Below, piece after piece: positions 33,283 through 42,791 of a stretch of 64,000 nucleotides of DNA. The notes beneath the pieces were generated by a model, which made no database searches, was not told the origin of the DNA, and saw nothing but the letters and a program-made list of their open reading frames with translations. The DNA lies in assembly GCF_900604345.1 (NCBI RefSeq), contig NZ_LR026983.1:1116001-1180000 (forward strand), given 5' to 3'. Both the position numbers and the translations under genes were made by a program. This DNA comes from Maliibacterium massiliense. Its GTDB lineage: Bacteria > Bacillota > Clostridia > Christensenellales > Maliibacteriaceae. Each line of letters begins with the position of its first letter. Position 1 is the stretch's first letter.

Positions 33283-34347
33283 ATGAAAAGGCTTGCAATA
33301 TTCCAAAGTGATCTGCATGTAGGTGGTATCCAGAAGTCGCTGGTCAACCTTTTGCACATGTTGCCCGCATCGCAGTATGAAGTGGATGTTTTTTTATTTG
33401 ATAAGGAAACATTTTTTGACATTGATTTCCCATCACATATACATCTGTATTTCCTCAAAGCACTGCCATACTGGAATCGGCTCATTTATTTTGACCTACT
33501 GCATATCTTTCATCGGCGACCGATAAACACAGTGCACTATGATGTGGCCATAGACTTTAGCAGCTATCAAAACGAATGTGCTTTGGGTGCAATTAACGCA
33601 CATGCAGATAGGCGCGTTATGTGGATACACAGCAATATGTCAGAAAAGCGCAAAGAGCATTTCAAGTACCGACTGCTCTTCCATTTTTTCAAGCGTAAGC
33701 TGCGTTTTTATGATGCCTTTGCGGCGGTTTCGGAAGGTATTGTGGCGCCTTTCCGCAAAGAGACGGGTATTGTTGAAAAGCCCGTTTTTGTCATCCCCAA
33801 TCCTATTGATACGGCAGAAATTATTGAAAAGAGCAGACAGCCCATTGCATTTTCTGTAGATAAGGGACAATTAAACTTAGTATCTATGGGACGACTTTAT
33901 TCCCCTAAGGGATATGATATTTTGCTGGATGAATTTGCGCAGGTGCATGCCCAGCGACATGATATGCATCTCTACATTATTGGGGATGGACCGGACCGAT
34001 CTGCGTTGGAGAAGCAGCGTGATCGTTTAGGGTTGCATAACGTTGTTACGTTTTTAGGGAATCAGGCCAACCCTTACCCATATCTTGACCAGATGGATGC
34101 ATTCGTATTGGATTCGCGTTATGAAGGGCAGGGTATGGTGCTCTGGGAAGCGAAAGCGCTTGGTCTGCCACTCTATATGCCCAAAAGGTTGGAATCCTCT
34201 AACCCAGGATTAACTGGATACGAGAATATGGTGGCTGCACTGTTAAAGGCACAACGGGTCAATAAACAATGCGATTGTTTAGACTGGTACAATCAAAACG
34301 TATTAAATCAACTTAAAGCCTTGTTTGAAAGTGATTTGAGCCAATAG
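33283..34347 (+). CDS. GT4-type glycosyltransferase
   Basis: This is a 354-residue GT-B glycosyltransferase of family 4. The N-terminal acceptor domain begins FQSDLHVGGIQKSLVNLLHML. The C-terminal donor domain carries LVSMGRLYSPKGYDILLDEFAQV and the EX7E-type motif in DSRYEGQGMVLWEAKALGLP (about residues 284-303). It is the first gene of a polysaccharide operon and lacks membrane segments. Base composition and codon use are AT-richer than the left flank, a sign of transfer. The sugar cannot be predicted. Confidence 0.88.
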   Translation: MKRLAIFQSDLHVGGIQKSLVNLLHMLPASQYEVDVFLFDKETFFDIDFPSHIHLYFLKALPYWNRLIYFDLLHIFHRRPINTVHYDVAIDFSSYQNECALGAINAHADRRVMWIHSNMSEKRKEHFKYRLLFHFFKRKLRFYDAFAAVSEGIVAPFRKETGIVEKPVFVIPNPIDTAEIIEKSRQPIAFSVDKGQLNLVSMGRLYSPKGYDILLDEFAQVHAQRHDMHLYIIGDGPDRSALEKQRDRLGLHNVVTFLGNQANPYPYLDQMDAFVLDSRYEGQGMVLWEAKALGLPLYMPKRLESSNPGLTGYENMVAALLKAQRVNKQCDCLDWYNQNVLNQLKALFESDLSQ

Positions 34348-34358
34348 GGGTATAAAAC

Positions 34359-35093
34359 ATGCTGAATTATTTTAATAAGCTCTATCGCGGCACCAAGCAA
34401 GCGTTTTTCGCTGAGGTGTCCCAAGCGCTGGAACGACAGGAAAAACAATTCATTGTCACGGCTAATCCCGAAACGCTGATGCTTGGACGGGAAAATCTGG
34501 CTTTCGATGCCGTTTTGCAAAAAAATACCACCACCATTGTACCTGACGGAATCGGTGTCATTAAAGCCGGAAAAATGCTTGGCATGTCTTTACATGAGCG
34601 TATAACCGGGGTTGATCTAGCTGGTTATCTTCTAGACGAGGCTGAGCGGCTGCAAAAACGTGTATTTCTTTACGGTGCTAAGGAGGAAGTGATCCGTGCG
34701 CTTGAAACGAGGATTACGCAGACACACCCTGCTATCCTCCTATGCGGTTGCTACAATGGGTACGATCATAATGATGCACAGGTAATGCAGGAAGCCTTAG
34801 ATCAGCGTGCAGATATCATCATGGTGGCGTTGGGAATCCCCAGGCAGGAGCTATTGATCGACGCGTATTTCGCGAAAGCTACAAAAGGTGTGTTTATCGG
34901 CGTGGGCGGCTCTTTTGACGTTCTCAGCGGCGCCAAAAAACGTGCGCCTTCACTTTGGGTCAAATGCAATTTGGAGTGGCTGTATCGCATTCTCAAGGAG
35001 CCGCAGCGCATCAAACGTTTCTACCGCAGCAATGTTAAGTTTATTCATGTAATCAGACGTATGAAGAAGGACGGCACGCGCTATGACGCATAA
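34359..35093 (+). CDS. tagA: WecG/TagA/CpsF-family glycosyltransferase (GT26)
   Basis: This is a 244-residue GT26 enzyme, the family that adds ManNAc (or ManNAcA) from UDP to a lipid-linked GlcNAc. The motif TANPETLMLGRENL and the catalytic-Asp segment IVPDGIGVIKAGKML are present, with RVFLYGAKEEV, LGIPRQELLIDAY, GVGGSFDVLSGAKKRAP and the C-terminal LEWLYRILKEPQRIKRF. It overlaps the UDP-GlcNAc 2-epimerase gene by 11 bp. That gene makes the expected donor, which strongly links the two. Confidence 0.93.
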   Translation: MLNYFNKLYRGTKQAFFAEVSQALERQEKQFIVTANPETLMLGRENLAFDAVLQKNTTTIVPDGIGVIKAGKMLGMSLHERITGVDLAGYLLDEAERLQKRVFLYGAKEEVIRALETRITQTHPAILLCGCYNGYDHNDAQVMQEALDQRADIIMVALGIPRQELLIDAYFAKATKGVFIGVGGSFDVLSGAKKRAPSLWVKCNLEWLYRILKEPQRIKRFYRSNVKFIHVIRRMKKDGTRYDA

Positions 35094-36204
35094 AATAAAG
35101 GTAATGACAATCTTCGGCACCCGCCCGGAGACAATCAAAATGGCCCCGCTTGTAAAGGAACTACAAGCGCGCCCTGAAATTGAGGCCATTGTCTGCGTCA
35201 CCGCCCAGCATCGCGAGATGCTTGACCAGGTGTTGCAGGCATTCCATATAACGCCTGATTTTGATTTGGATATCATGCAGAAGGGACAAACGCTCTGCGA
35301 TATCACGTCGCGCGTGCTCAACGGCCTAGAAGCGGTGATTCACCAGACAAGGCCAGACATCGTACTGGTGCACGGCGATACCACTACCACGTTTGCAGGC
35401 GCGTTGGCAGCCTTTTATCAACAGGTTGCCATCGGCCATGTAGAGGCCGGATTGCGCACGCACAATAAATACTCTCCCTATCCTGAGGAAATGAACCGGC
35501 AGATGGTTGGCGTGATGGCAGATCTGCACTTTGCGCCCACGCAGCAGAGCCGGCAGAATCTGTTGGCTGAGGGAAAGGCCGCCGAGACGATCATCGTCAC
35601 CGGTAACACCGCCATCGATGCGCTGCAGACCACAGTACGCGAAGACTACACCAGCGCGTTACTGGATTGGGCAAAGGGGAGCCGTCTCATCGTGCTGACC
35701 GCGCATCGCAGGGAAAACCTCGGCGATCCAATGCGTCATATGTTTCGGGCAATCAGACGCGCGATTGAGCAGCATCCCGACGTAAAAATGGTCTATCCCG
35801 TGCATCTCAACCCCCAGGTACAGTCCATCGCGCAGGAGGTCTTTGGCCAGGACCGGCGCATTCGGCTGGTTGAGCCCATGGAGGTGATCGACTTTCACAA
35901 CCTGCTCAGCCGTGCCCACCTCATTTTGACCGACAGTGGCGGCATCCAGGAGGAGGCGCCTTCACTGGGCAAGCCTGTGATTGTACTGCGTGATACGACG
36001 GAGCGCCCCGAGGGCATCCAGGCCGGCACGCTGAAGCTTGCCGGTACCAATGAACAGACTATTTTTTCGATGGTCGATACGCTGCTGACAGATCAGCAAG
36101 CATACGACCGCATGCGACACGCCTCCAATCCCTATGGTGATGGGAAGGCTAGCAAGCGCATTGTCGATGCGATCATTGCATGGTATTCTAATTTCGGTGT
36201 ATAG
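35083..36204 (+). CDS. wecB: UDP-N-acetylglucosamine 2-epimerase (non-hydrolysing)
   Basis: This is a 373-residue enzyme that makes UDP-ManNAc from UDP-GlcNAc (WecB/MnaA). Family blocks are IFGTRPETIKMAPLV at the N-terminus, VHGDTTTTFAGALAAFY, GHVEAGLRTHNKYSPYPEEMNR, LTAHRRENLGDPM, and the nucleotide site SGGIQEEAPSLGKPVIVLRDTTERPEGI. The length is normal. It is GC-richer than the polymerase and flippase genes that follow, so the operon is mosaic. Its product is the donor for the TagA-like enzyme encoded immediately upstream. Confidence 0.96.
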   Translation: MTHKIKVMTIFGTRPETIKMAPLVKELQARPEIEAIVCVTAQHREMLDQVLQAFHITPDFDLDIMQKGQTLCDITSRVLNGLEAVIHQTRPDIVLVHGDTTTTFAGALAAFYQQVAIGHVEAGLRTHNKYSPYPEEMNRQMVGVMADLHFAPTQQSRQNLLAEGKAAETIIVTGNTAIDALQTTVREDYTSALLDWAKGSRLIVLTAHRRENLGDPMRHMFRAIRRAIEQHPDVKMVYPVHLNPQVQSIAQEVFGQDRRIRLVEPMEVIDFHNLLSRAHLILTDSGGIQEEAPSLGKPVIVLRDTTERPEGIQAGTLKLAGTNEQTIFSMVDTLLTDQQAYDRMRHASNPYGDGKASKRIVDAIIAWYSNFGV

Positions 36205-36244
36205 TATGACATAACATCGTTTATAATAAATGGGGGAAGCTGCT

Positions 36245-37717
36245 GTGACTGAGCATAAAGCACTACATCGAAAATTACTTTTATTTTTATCGTTTTTTGT
36301 ACTTCTTCAACCGCTTTGGGATATTCTAACATCGATGGGGGCTTATGCAGGACATACCATAACTGTTGGTGTTATTATCCGCATATTTGTGATGACTTTA
36401 CTCGTCTTATATGTTTTATTCTTTTGTCAAATTCCACATAAAAAGATTTACATCATGTATTTGGCTATACTAATTACATATATTGTCTGCTTTCTCGTAA
36501 TATCCTTCGCGCAATCCGGGTTTTCTGTAGCAATAGGAAACCTTAAGGAAACCATTAAGGTGTTTTACTTCCCCATCATATTAATTGCACTATACTGTTT
36601 ATATAAAGAGTATAATTTTGAGATTTCTGATCGGGCGCTCACATATATCGCCTTTATATACGCATTTATTGTTTTTTTCGCTTATATAACTGGTACAAGT
36701 TTTACGACATATAAAAATGATGTAGGCTACAAAGGATGGTTTTATGCTGGGAATGAGCTCAGTGGTATATTGTCTATACTAGGTCCTTGTGCCATTCTTT
36801 TCTCCTTTCGTCTAATATTTACAAAGCGCGTATATCTTTGGGGTCATGTGGATTGGATGTCAAAGCGCGCCATTCCTATCATCGGTTTACTCGTACTGGC
36901 ATTTTGTAGTACCTTTATTGGCACAAAAGCTATTTTTTTGTGCATACTTCTTTATCTGGCGCTCCTATGTCTTTCAAGCGGTATTCGTTGGATAAAGCAA
37001 AAGCATCGGTGCTATCGTAACTATGCCGCCTTATCGCTGGTAATTGGATTAATCATTCTCGGCCTTTTCTGTGTTTCCCCTCTCCTAGCCAGTTTACAAG
37101 GGCGCATGTCATATCATTACGAAAAAAATGTAGCTACACCGACGCTTACACCAACTGCAAGCAGTAGTATGCCAACACCCAAACCGACCGTGTCGTCGAC
37201 ACAAGGCATTTCTGAAAAATCAGATGATTCAAATATTGTAGAAAACTCTGCTTTTAAGGTGGTAAACTGGCTGTTGAGTCAACGCCTCACAGCGATATTG
37301 CCAACCATTAACTATTTTGTGGATAGCGATATATTAACACAAACCTTCGGTATCGGTTATGTATCTGCTGATCCAGAAAACGCATATATACAAAAAGCTA
37401 TAGAGATGGATTTTATATCAGTATTACTGCGACATGGATACTTAGGATGTCTTCTATTCATTACGCCTCTCTGTTGGTTTGGTTGGCGCATACTAAAATA
37501 TACTTTATATCATCTTCGTGAAACATTAACTTGTGGAACATATATCACATACCTATATAGTGTGCTTTGGGCACTTATACAGGCAATGCTGATTGGGCAT
37601 ACCCTCGTTGCTCCAGCAGTCAGTATTTACGTAGCTATATTGTTTGTTAAACTAGTTAGCTTTTCAGATAATTCACAGAAACCTCGTGTTTTGGAGGAAA
37701 CGACATGCGCAAAATAG
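36245..37717 (+). CDS. O-antigen ligase/polymerase (Wzy)-like membrane protein
   Basis: This is a 490-residue integral membrane protein with about 11 helices and strong AT bias. A Wzy/WaaL-like topology is seen: several N-terminal helices, a GNELSGIL segment after helix 6, and one large external loop (about residues 290-390). Inside that loop lies a Thr/Ser/Pro-rich stretch (TPTLTPTASSSMPTPKPTV). The start is GTG 36245 with GGGGGAAG in front; ATG 36230 lacks a site. It overlaps the pyruvyl transferase gene by 13 bp. A role in polymerising lipid-linked repeat units is inferred from topology and neighbours. Confidence 0.7.
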   Translation: MTEHKALHRKLLLFLSFFVLLQPLWDILTSMGAYAGHTITVGVIIRIFVMTLLVLYVLFFCQIPHKKIYIMYLAILITYIVCFLVISFAQSGFSVAIGNLKETIKVFYFPIILIALYCLYKEYNFEISDRALTYIAFIYAFIVFFAYITGTSFTTYKNDVGYKGWFYAGNELSGILSILGPCAILFSFRLIFTKRVYLWGHVDWMSKRAIPIIGLLVLAFCSTFIGTKAIFLCILLYLALLCLSSGIRWIKQKHRCYRNYAALSLVIGLIILGLFCVSPLLASLQGRMSYHYEKNVATPTLTPTASSSMPTPKPTVSSTQGISEKSDDSNIVENSAFKVVNWLLSQRLTAILPTINYFVDSDILTQTFGIGYVSADPENAYIQKAIEMDFISVLLRHGYLGCLLFITPLCWFGWRILKYTLYHLRETLTCGTYITYLYSVLWALIQAMLIGHTLVAPAVSIYVAILFVKLVSFSDNSQKPRVLEETTCAK

Positions 37718-38823
37718 GTATTATCACACTAAACGGATACTATCCCAATCTGGGCAATAATTTGCAAAACTATGCTTTGCAACAGGCGTTGCGCTCTTTA
37801 GGTTGCTTTGCTGAGACAATTATCAATAGGACGAGCTATCAGCACAGACGCTTAGCGACTGCTATAAAGTACGTTTTAAACTATCAACACTATCGTCAGC
37901 AATGGGTTAATAGCAAAGAGGGCCGTCAGTTTGATGCTGCGAGAATCAAAGCATATGAAGCCTTCCGTACCAAGTATATTTCGCTCGCCCCGTTTTCTAT
38001 TGCACGTCATCAGATTCCAGCTGGGTTATCTCAAAGATATGATTACTTTATCGCTGGCAGTGACCAAATTTGGAATCCGTATTTTCGTGCAACCTGTGGG
38101 ATTGATTTTTTAACCTTTGCCTCTCCAAAGCAGCGTATCTCCTATGCCGCAAGTTTTGGTGTGAGCGAAATACCTCAAAAGTATCAGTCTCAATTCACAC
38201 AGTGGCTCTCAGGAATTGACTATATATCTGTGCGCGAAGAAAGTGGCGCTGCTATTGTCAAAGCGCTAACGGGGCGTGATATTCCTGTTGTTCTAGATCC
38301 GACGATGCTAATTACGCAAGCCCAGTGGCTGCAAATTGCGCAAAAGCCATCTTGGTTTGAGGCTGATAAGACACCATACATGCTTACGTATTTCCTTGGT
38401 GATAGTAGTGCGGAGCGTGAATACGTTGTTAAACAAATTGCGCAGGAGCGCGGATTGCGCATAATCAATTTGCTTGATCAGAAAAATTTGAACTGGTATA
38501 CGACCACGCCGGATCAGTTTATCTGGTTGATTAAGCATGCCTCCTTTGTATGCACCGACTCATTCCATGGTTCCGTATTTTGTATTCTACTACAGACAGC
38601 GTTTGGTGTAATAGCGCGTGTAACAAAGCATCAAGCTTCCATGCATTCCCGCATTAGTACGTTATTGGGTACTTTTTCATTAGAAGACCATTTTATTGAA
38701 AAGGGGCGTTATAATACGTCCATATTTCGAAATGATTTTACACATACGCTATCTGTCTTAGAAGTTGAGCGAACGCGTGCTTACCAATACTTAAAACAGG
38801 CTTTGAATATAAAGGACGAGTGA
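37705..38823 (+). CDS. polysaccharide pyruvyl transferase family protein
   Basis: This is a 372-residue PF04230 protein that transfers pyruvate from PEP to a sugar to form a ketal. Family features are TLNGYYPNLGNNLQNYALQQ at the N-terminus, YFIAGSDQIWNPYF (about residues 114-127), ISYAASFGV, SVREESGA, VVLDPTML and the C-terminal FVCTDSFHGSVFCILL with the conserved His. The gene pairs with the F420-dehydrogenase-like gene two genes downstream, a frequent combination in exopolysaccharide clusters. It makes a pyruvylated polymer likely. Confidence 0.88.
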   Translation: MRKIGIITLNGYYPNLGNNLQNYALQQALRSLGCFAETIINRTSYQHRRLATAIKYVLNYQHYRQQWVNSKEGRQFDAARIKAYEAFRTKYISLAPFSIARHQIPAGLSQRYDYFIAGSDQIWNPYFRATCGIDFLTFASPKQRISYAASFGVSEIPQKYQSQFTQWLSGIDYISVREESGAAIVKALTGRDIPVVLDPTMLITQAQWLQIAQKPSWFEADKTPYMLTYFLGDSSAEREYVVKQIAQERGLRIINLLDQKNLNWYTTTPDQFIWLIKHASFVCTDSFHGSVFCILLQTAFGVIARVTKHQASMHSRISTLLGTFSLEDHFIEKGRYNTSIFRNDFTHTLSVLEVERTRAYQYLKQALNIKDE

Positions 38824-38825
38824 TC

Positions 38826-40355
38826 ATGAGAATTAATCAGAAAAAGGCTGGTATACTTTTATCATATTTAGGCATTGGTATACAATCAATCGTCTCGATT
38901 CTGTACACTCCTTTTATGATTCGTTTGCTGGGGCAAAGCGAATATGGTACCTATAATCTTGTTTTTTCTGTCGTTAGCTATCTGGGCCTATTGAGCTTTG
39001 GTTTTTCCAGTGCATACGTACGATTTCATGCCCGTTTAAATGTAGCGCATGATGACGCTGGTATTGCTCGATTAAATGGCATGTTTATGATAGTTTTTAT
39101 TATCATTTCCGGCATCACGTTGTTGGCTGGGAGTGTCCTTGTTGCAAACGTAGAGATCATGTTCAAGAATGGTTTAACGCCTACAGAAATTGCAACTGCG
39201 CGTGTCCTTATGATCCTTATGGTTATAAACCTGGCGTTGACGTTTCCGGCAAGCACTTTTGATTCTTATATTATCGCGCATGAACATTTCTTCTTTCAAC
39301 GTATGATAACGCTATTGCGCAATGTGTTAAATCCTTTTCTATGCTTGCCTCTGCTGTTAATGGGCTTTAAATCGGTCAGCTTGGTTGTTGTTACCACTTC
39401 CCTAACAGTAGCTTCGCTAATTCTAAATGCATGGTATTGTCTAAAAAAACTGCATATGAAGTTTTCCTATAAAAAACTTCCTATATCATTGTTCAAGGAA
39501 GTTTGGATCTTTTGTTTTTATATCTTTATCGGCATGATTGTAGACCAAATCAACTGGTCTACCGACAAATTTTTACTTGGAATTTTTGCAAGTAGTGCAG
39601 CTGTTGCCATATATGCCGTCGCGGGGCAGCTCAATACATATTATCGGAGCTTCTCTACATCTATCTCTTCTGTCTTTATTCCGCAAGTTAATCGCATCGT
39701 TGCTGAGACTGATGATACCACTCAGCTCACGGATTTAATGACACGCGTGGGACGCATACAATGTATGGTTATGGCTCTGTTCTGCTTCGGCATCATCTTT
39801 TTCGGTCAACCATTTATCCGTTTTTTTGCCGGCGCCGGATATGAGGAATCCTACCCTATCCTTCTATTGCTTGTCTTACCTGCAACGATCCCTTTGATCC
39901 AAAATCTTGGTATAGAAATACAACGTGCGAAAAACTTACACAAGTTCCGCTCTATCGTTTATCTGCTGGTAGCAGTAGCAAATATTTTCGTCAGTATTCC
40001 ACTGATTAAACTCTACGGTGCAAGTGGCGCCGCCATAGGTACAGCACTGACGCTTATTATCGGTAATATAATTGCCATGAATTTCTATTATCATATGCGC
40101 GTTAAGTTAAACATGGTTTACTTTTGGAAGAATATACTTAAGCTTCTGCCAGCTATGATCCCTCCCTGTATTGTAGGATATCTATGTATGCGTTACGTTA
40201 ATCTCTACCGCTTTGGATACTTAATTCTTGCAGGGATTATATATGTCCTAGTCTACTGCCTGTCAATGTGGATGTTTGCGATGCAGAAATCCGAAAAAGA
40301 ATTGCTAATTGTGCCAATGCGTAAACTGTTCGCTCGTCCGCATAAGCATACTTGA
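38826..40355 (+). CDS. polysaccharide flippase (Wzx/MATE-type)
   Basis: This is a 509-residue protein with 12-14 membrane helices of the polysaccharide biosynthesis/MOP superfamily. The N-terminus SIVSILYTPFMIRLLGQSEYGTYNLVFS is the diagnostic Wzx pattern. It flips lipid-linked repeat units across the membrane. The start is ATG 38826 with AAAGGA nine bases upstream, although a GTG at 38820 overlaps the preceding stop. AT-rich codon use matches the polymerase. Confidence 0.92.
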   Translation: MRINQKKAGILLSYLGIGIQSIVSILYTPFMIRLLGQSEYGTYNLVFSVVSYLGLLSFGFSSAYVRFHARLNVAHDDAGIARLNGMFMIVFIIISGITLLAGSVLVANVEIMFKNGLTPTEIATARVLMILMVINLALTFPASTFDSYIIAHEHFFFQRMITLLRNVLNPFLCLPLLLMGFKSVSLVVVTTSLTVASLILNAWYCLKKLHMKFSYKKLPISLFKEVWIFCFYIFIGMIVDQINWSTDKFLLGIFASSAAVAIYAVAGQLNTYYRSFSTSISSVFIPQVNRIVAETDDTTQLTDLMTRVGRIQCMVMALFCFGIIFFGQPFIRFFAGAGYEESYPILLLLVLPATIPLIQNLGIEIQRAKNLHKFRSIVYLLVAVANIFVSIPLIKLYGASGAAIGTALTLIIGNIIAMNFYYHMRVKLNMVYFWKNILKLLPAMIPPCIVGYLCMRYVNLYRFGYLILAGIIYVLVYCLSMWMFAMQKSEKELLIVPMRKLFARPHKHT

Positions 40356-40373
40356 ATTTAGGAGCGCGAAAAA

Positions 40374-41540
40374 ATGTTAGATATTAAAACTATTTGCACC
40401 GGTTGTAACGCATGTGTCAATATATGCCCCGCACAATGTATATCAATTGGCCCTGATCGTGAGGGCTTTTTCTATCCACACATTGATAAAACTCGCTGTC
40501 TTGGATGTCATATTTGCGAAAAACACTGTCCTGTCTTTCCCGAAAGTCGCAAGGATCGTCTATCTTCCTCAGAAGCATTGCCTACCACATATGCTGCTTA
40601 CAATCGAAATCAAGCGGTTCGCACTAGTAGTTCGTCAGGTGGCCTGTTTTTCCCCTTGGCTAGCAGCATTATCCAACAAGGCGGCGTCGTTTTTGGCGCC
40701 ACTTTTGATGCAGAGTTCAACGTTATACACACACATGCAGAGACGCTTCAAGAAATAAAACAATTTCAGGGAGCAAAATACGTGCAAAGTCGCATCGCGA
40801 ATAGCTATCAACAGGTCAAGCGGTTCTTAGATGATGAGCGCCTCGTAATGTTCTCGGGGACCCCATGTCAAATTGCGGGATTATATGCATATTTGCAAAA
40901 AGACGATCCTCGCTTAGTGACGCAGGATATCATATGTCATGGCGTTCCTTCCCCTAAAGTATGGAATACCTATCTTGCTTCATATATAAAGGAGAAGCCC
41001 ACTGTTATCTCTTTTCGTAATAAAACATATGGCTGGCAGAATTACTGCATGCACATATGTTTTCCCTCTTTAAAGGCAGAATATCTCATGCCACGCGAGA
41101 AAGATCCATATTTGCGAGCCTTCTCTGCAAATCTTTCCTTACGCCCATCCTGCTACCATTGCGCCTTTAAAACGCTCTCGCGTCAAAGCGATATCACACT
41201 GGCTGATTTCTGGGGAATTAATAAGATACTGCCTAAAGTGGAATCGCAAAAAGGCATATCCCTCGTGCTAGTACATTCGGAAAAGGGGCAGAAATTGCTA
41301 GATACCATAGGTACACAGATAGAATGTGTCCCTGTTGATGTCTCACGCGCCGTCATGTACAACCCGTCCGCAACACAATCCGCCACGATGCCAAAAAAGC
41401 GAGCTGAATTCTTTGAGCGTCTCGGCCGTGAACCTTTCGACCAGCTTGTAAAGGCATGCACAAAACTACCCTTACATAAAACGATTGTAAGGATGTCCAG
41501 GCATACTTTATCCAGAATCAAACGCGTCTTTATAAAATAA
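40374..41540 (+). CDS. Coenzyme F420 hydrogenase/dehydrogenase beta-subunit-like Fe-S protein
   Basis: This is a 388-residue protein with two N-terminal 4Fe-4S clusters, CTGCNACVNICP and CLGCHICEKHCP. An FrhB/F420-dehydrogenase beta N- and C-terminal domain follows: YNRNQAVRTSSSSGGLFFPLA, MFSGTPCQIAGLYAYL, ICHGVPSPKVW, and CAFKTLSRQSDITLADFWG. In polysaccharide clusters this family accompanies pyruvyl transferases; its redox reaction is unknown. It is the last gene of the operon, followed by a hairpin and the convergent DUF362 gene. Confidence 0.88.
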   Translation: MLDIKTICTGCNACVNICPAQCISIGPDREGFFYPHIDKTRCLGCHICEKHCPVFPESRKDRLSSSEALPTTYAAYNRNQAVRTSSSSGGLFFPLASSIIQQGGVVFGATFDAEFNVIHTHAETLQEIKQFQGAKYVQSRIANSYQQVKRFLDDERLVMFSGTPCQIAGLYAYLQKDDPRLVTQDIICHGVPSPKVWNTYLASYIKEKPTVISFRNKTYGWQNYCMHICFPSLKAEYLMPREKDPYLRAFSANLSLRPSCYHCAFKTLSRQSDITLADFWGINKILPKVESQKGISLVLVHSEKGQKLLDTIGTQIECVPVDVSRAVMYNPSATQSATMPKKRAEFFERLGREPFDQLVKACTKLPLHKTIVRMSRHTLSRIKRVFIK

Positions 41541-41576
41541 TAGTCATCCCCAACGCGTATGCGTTGGGGATGACTA
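41541..41576 (-). terminator. perfect 16-bp inverted repeat, terminator of the DUF362 gene
   Basis: The arms (41541-41556 and 41561-41576, TAGTCATCCCCAACGC and its complement) enclose GTAT. On the minus strand TTATTTTAT follows; on the plus strand there is no T run. It marks the right edge of the AT-rich polysaccharide locus and may also stop plus-strand transcription. Confidence 0.7.
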
Positions 41577-41595
41577 CACGCTGTATGGTGACGCT

Positions 41596-42675
41596 CTATT
41601 TCCCCAACAGCATCTCCATGATCTTATCCGCGCGCGGGGGGCAGCCGCCCACATGGCGCGCGCAGCCGCGCGTGCAGTTGCCCACGCCCACGCAGCCATC
41701 CAAGTCCTTGCCCTTGTAGCCCTGGCCGATGCAGATCTTCTGCTTAATTCGGTGCAGCTGGCCCATCTCGTCGAGCCGGTACAGGGCGTGGATCAGCGAG
41801 CCATAGCAGGCCGAGCACGCCTGATCCTCGGCGATGTATTTGGCCAGGCGCTGCGCAGATCGGCTGGTGACGGGGCGCTTGCCCTGGTAGGTATCCTGGT
41901 TGATGTCAATCACGCTGTCCGCATCGATGCGCGCAGAACCGCTACCCAGCTTTTCCGCAAGGCCGATGTAGTGGACGTCCGCAACGTCGATACCCATCAG
42001 GCGGCAGGCGTAGGCGTCAATCTTGACGGGGTCAAAGCCCAGAAACACCCGGTTCATGGGCACGGGGTTGCCCCCTTCCTCAAAGTTGAGGTCGCCGTTG
42101 AGCCCGTCCACAATCGTCACATCGGGCCGGAGGATGCGCGAAAGCTCCGCAATGGGCCGGTGCAGCCCCAGGGTGTGGAATTTGCGCTTTTCCCTGTCCG
42201 GGATGCAGCCCTTCATATTCTTCAGCGCGCAGGTCATCACCGTCTGGCAGTGGCCCTTGAGCACCGGCAGGTTGATCAAAAAATCCGCCTTGATGGGCGC
42301 GTCGCACACCGCGATGCCGCCCACCTCGTGGGTGCTGTCGTTTTTCAGGTCAAGCAGCCCCACGCCCTTGCGGCGAGCCAGATCCTCATAGCCGCACACC
42401 TTGTAGGCACGCTTGGTGGAATCCCCCACCCACGAGCTTTCCATAATGGTGATGTTGTCAAACCCGTGCGCCTGCAGGTAGTCAATGACCCCTTCCACCA
42501 GCGCCGTGGTGGTCGTCGCGCCGCTGGAGGCGGGCTTGCCCACCACCAGGTTGGGCTTGAGCGCGATGTGCATGCCCGGCTTAAGACGCGCGGCAATGTC
42601 CGCATATTGCATGATATCGTAGCCCATCTTGTGGGCGTCGGCGCCGTAGAGCACCGCAATTTGATCATCCCGCAT
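41596..42675 (-). CDS. DUF362-domain protein with C-terminal Cys cluster
   Basis: This is a 359-residue DUF362 protein. Family features are KPNLVVGKPASSGATT, GVIDYLQAHGFDNITIMESSWVGDS, INLPVLKGHCQTVMTCALKNMKGCIPD and FLGFDPVKIDAYACRLMGI. The C-terminal 60 residues contain a Cys-rich segment (ACSACYG, then CIGQGYKGKDLDGCVGVG, NCTRGCARHVGGCPP) likely to bind iron-sulfur clusters. The role of the family is not settled. The start is ATG 42675 behind GCAGGAGG, not the upstream in-frame codon at 42717. GC content returns to the chromosomal norm here. Confidence 0.85.
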   Translation of the reverse strand: MRDDQIAVLYGADAHKMGYDIMQYADIAARLKPGMHIALKPNLVVGKPASSGATTTTALVEGVIDYLQAHGFDNITIMESSWVGDSTKRAYKVCGYEDLARRKGVGLLDLKNDSTHEVGGIAVCDAPIKADFLINLPVLKGHCQTVMTCALKNMKGCIPDREKRKFHTLGLHRPIAELSRILRPDVTIVDGLNGDLNFEEGGNPVPMNRVFLGFDPVKIDAYACRLMGIDVADVHYIGLAEKLGSGSARIDADSVIDINQDTYQGKRPVTSRSAQRLAKYIAEDQACSACYGSLIHALYRLDEMGQLHRIKQKICIGQGYKGKDLDGCVGVGNCTRGCARHVGGCPPRADKIMEMLLGK

Positions 42676-42791
42676 GATGTGAACCTCCTGCTCTGGTTTG
42701 CATAGATTATAACACAATATGCCCAGCTTCCAGAAGCGCGTGCGTTTTATACAAATATATGTATTATTTGTATTTTATATATTTGCATCTT

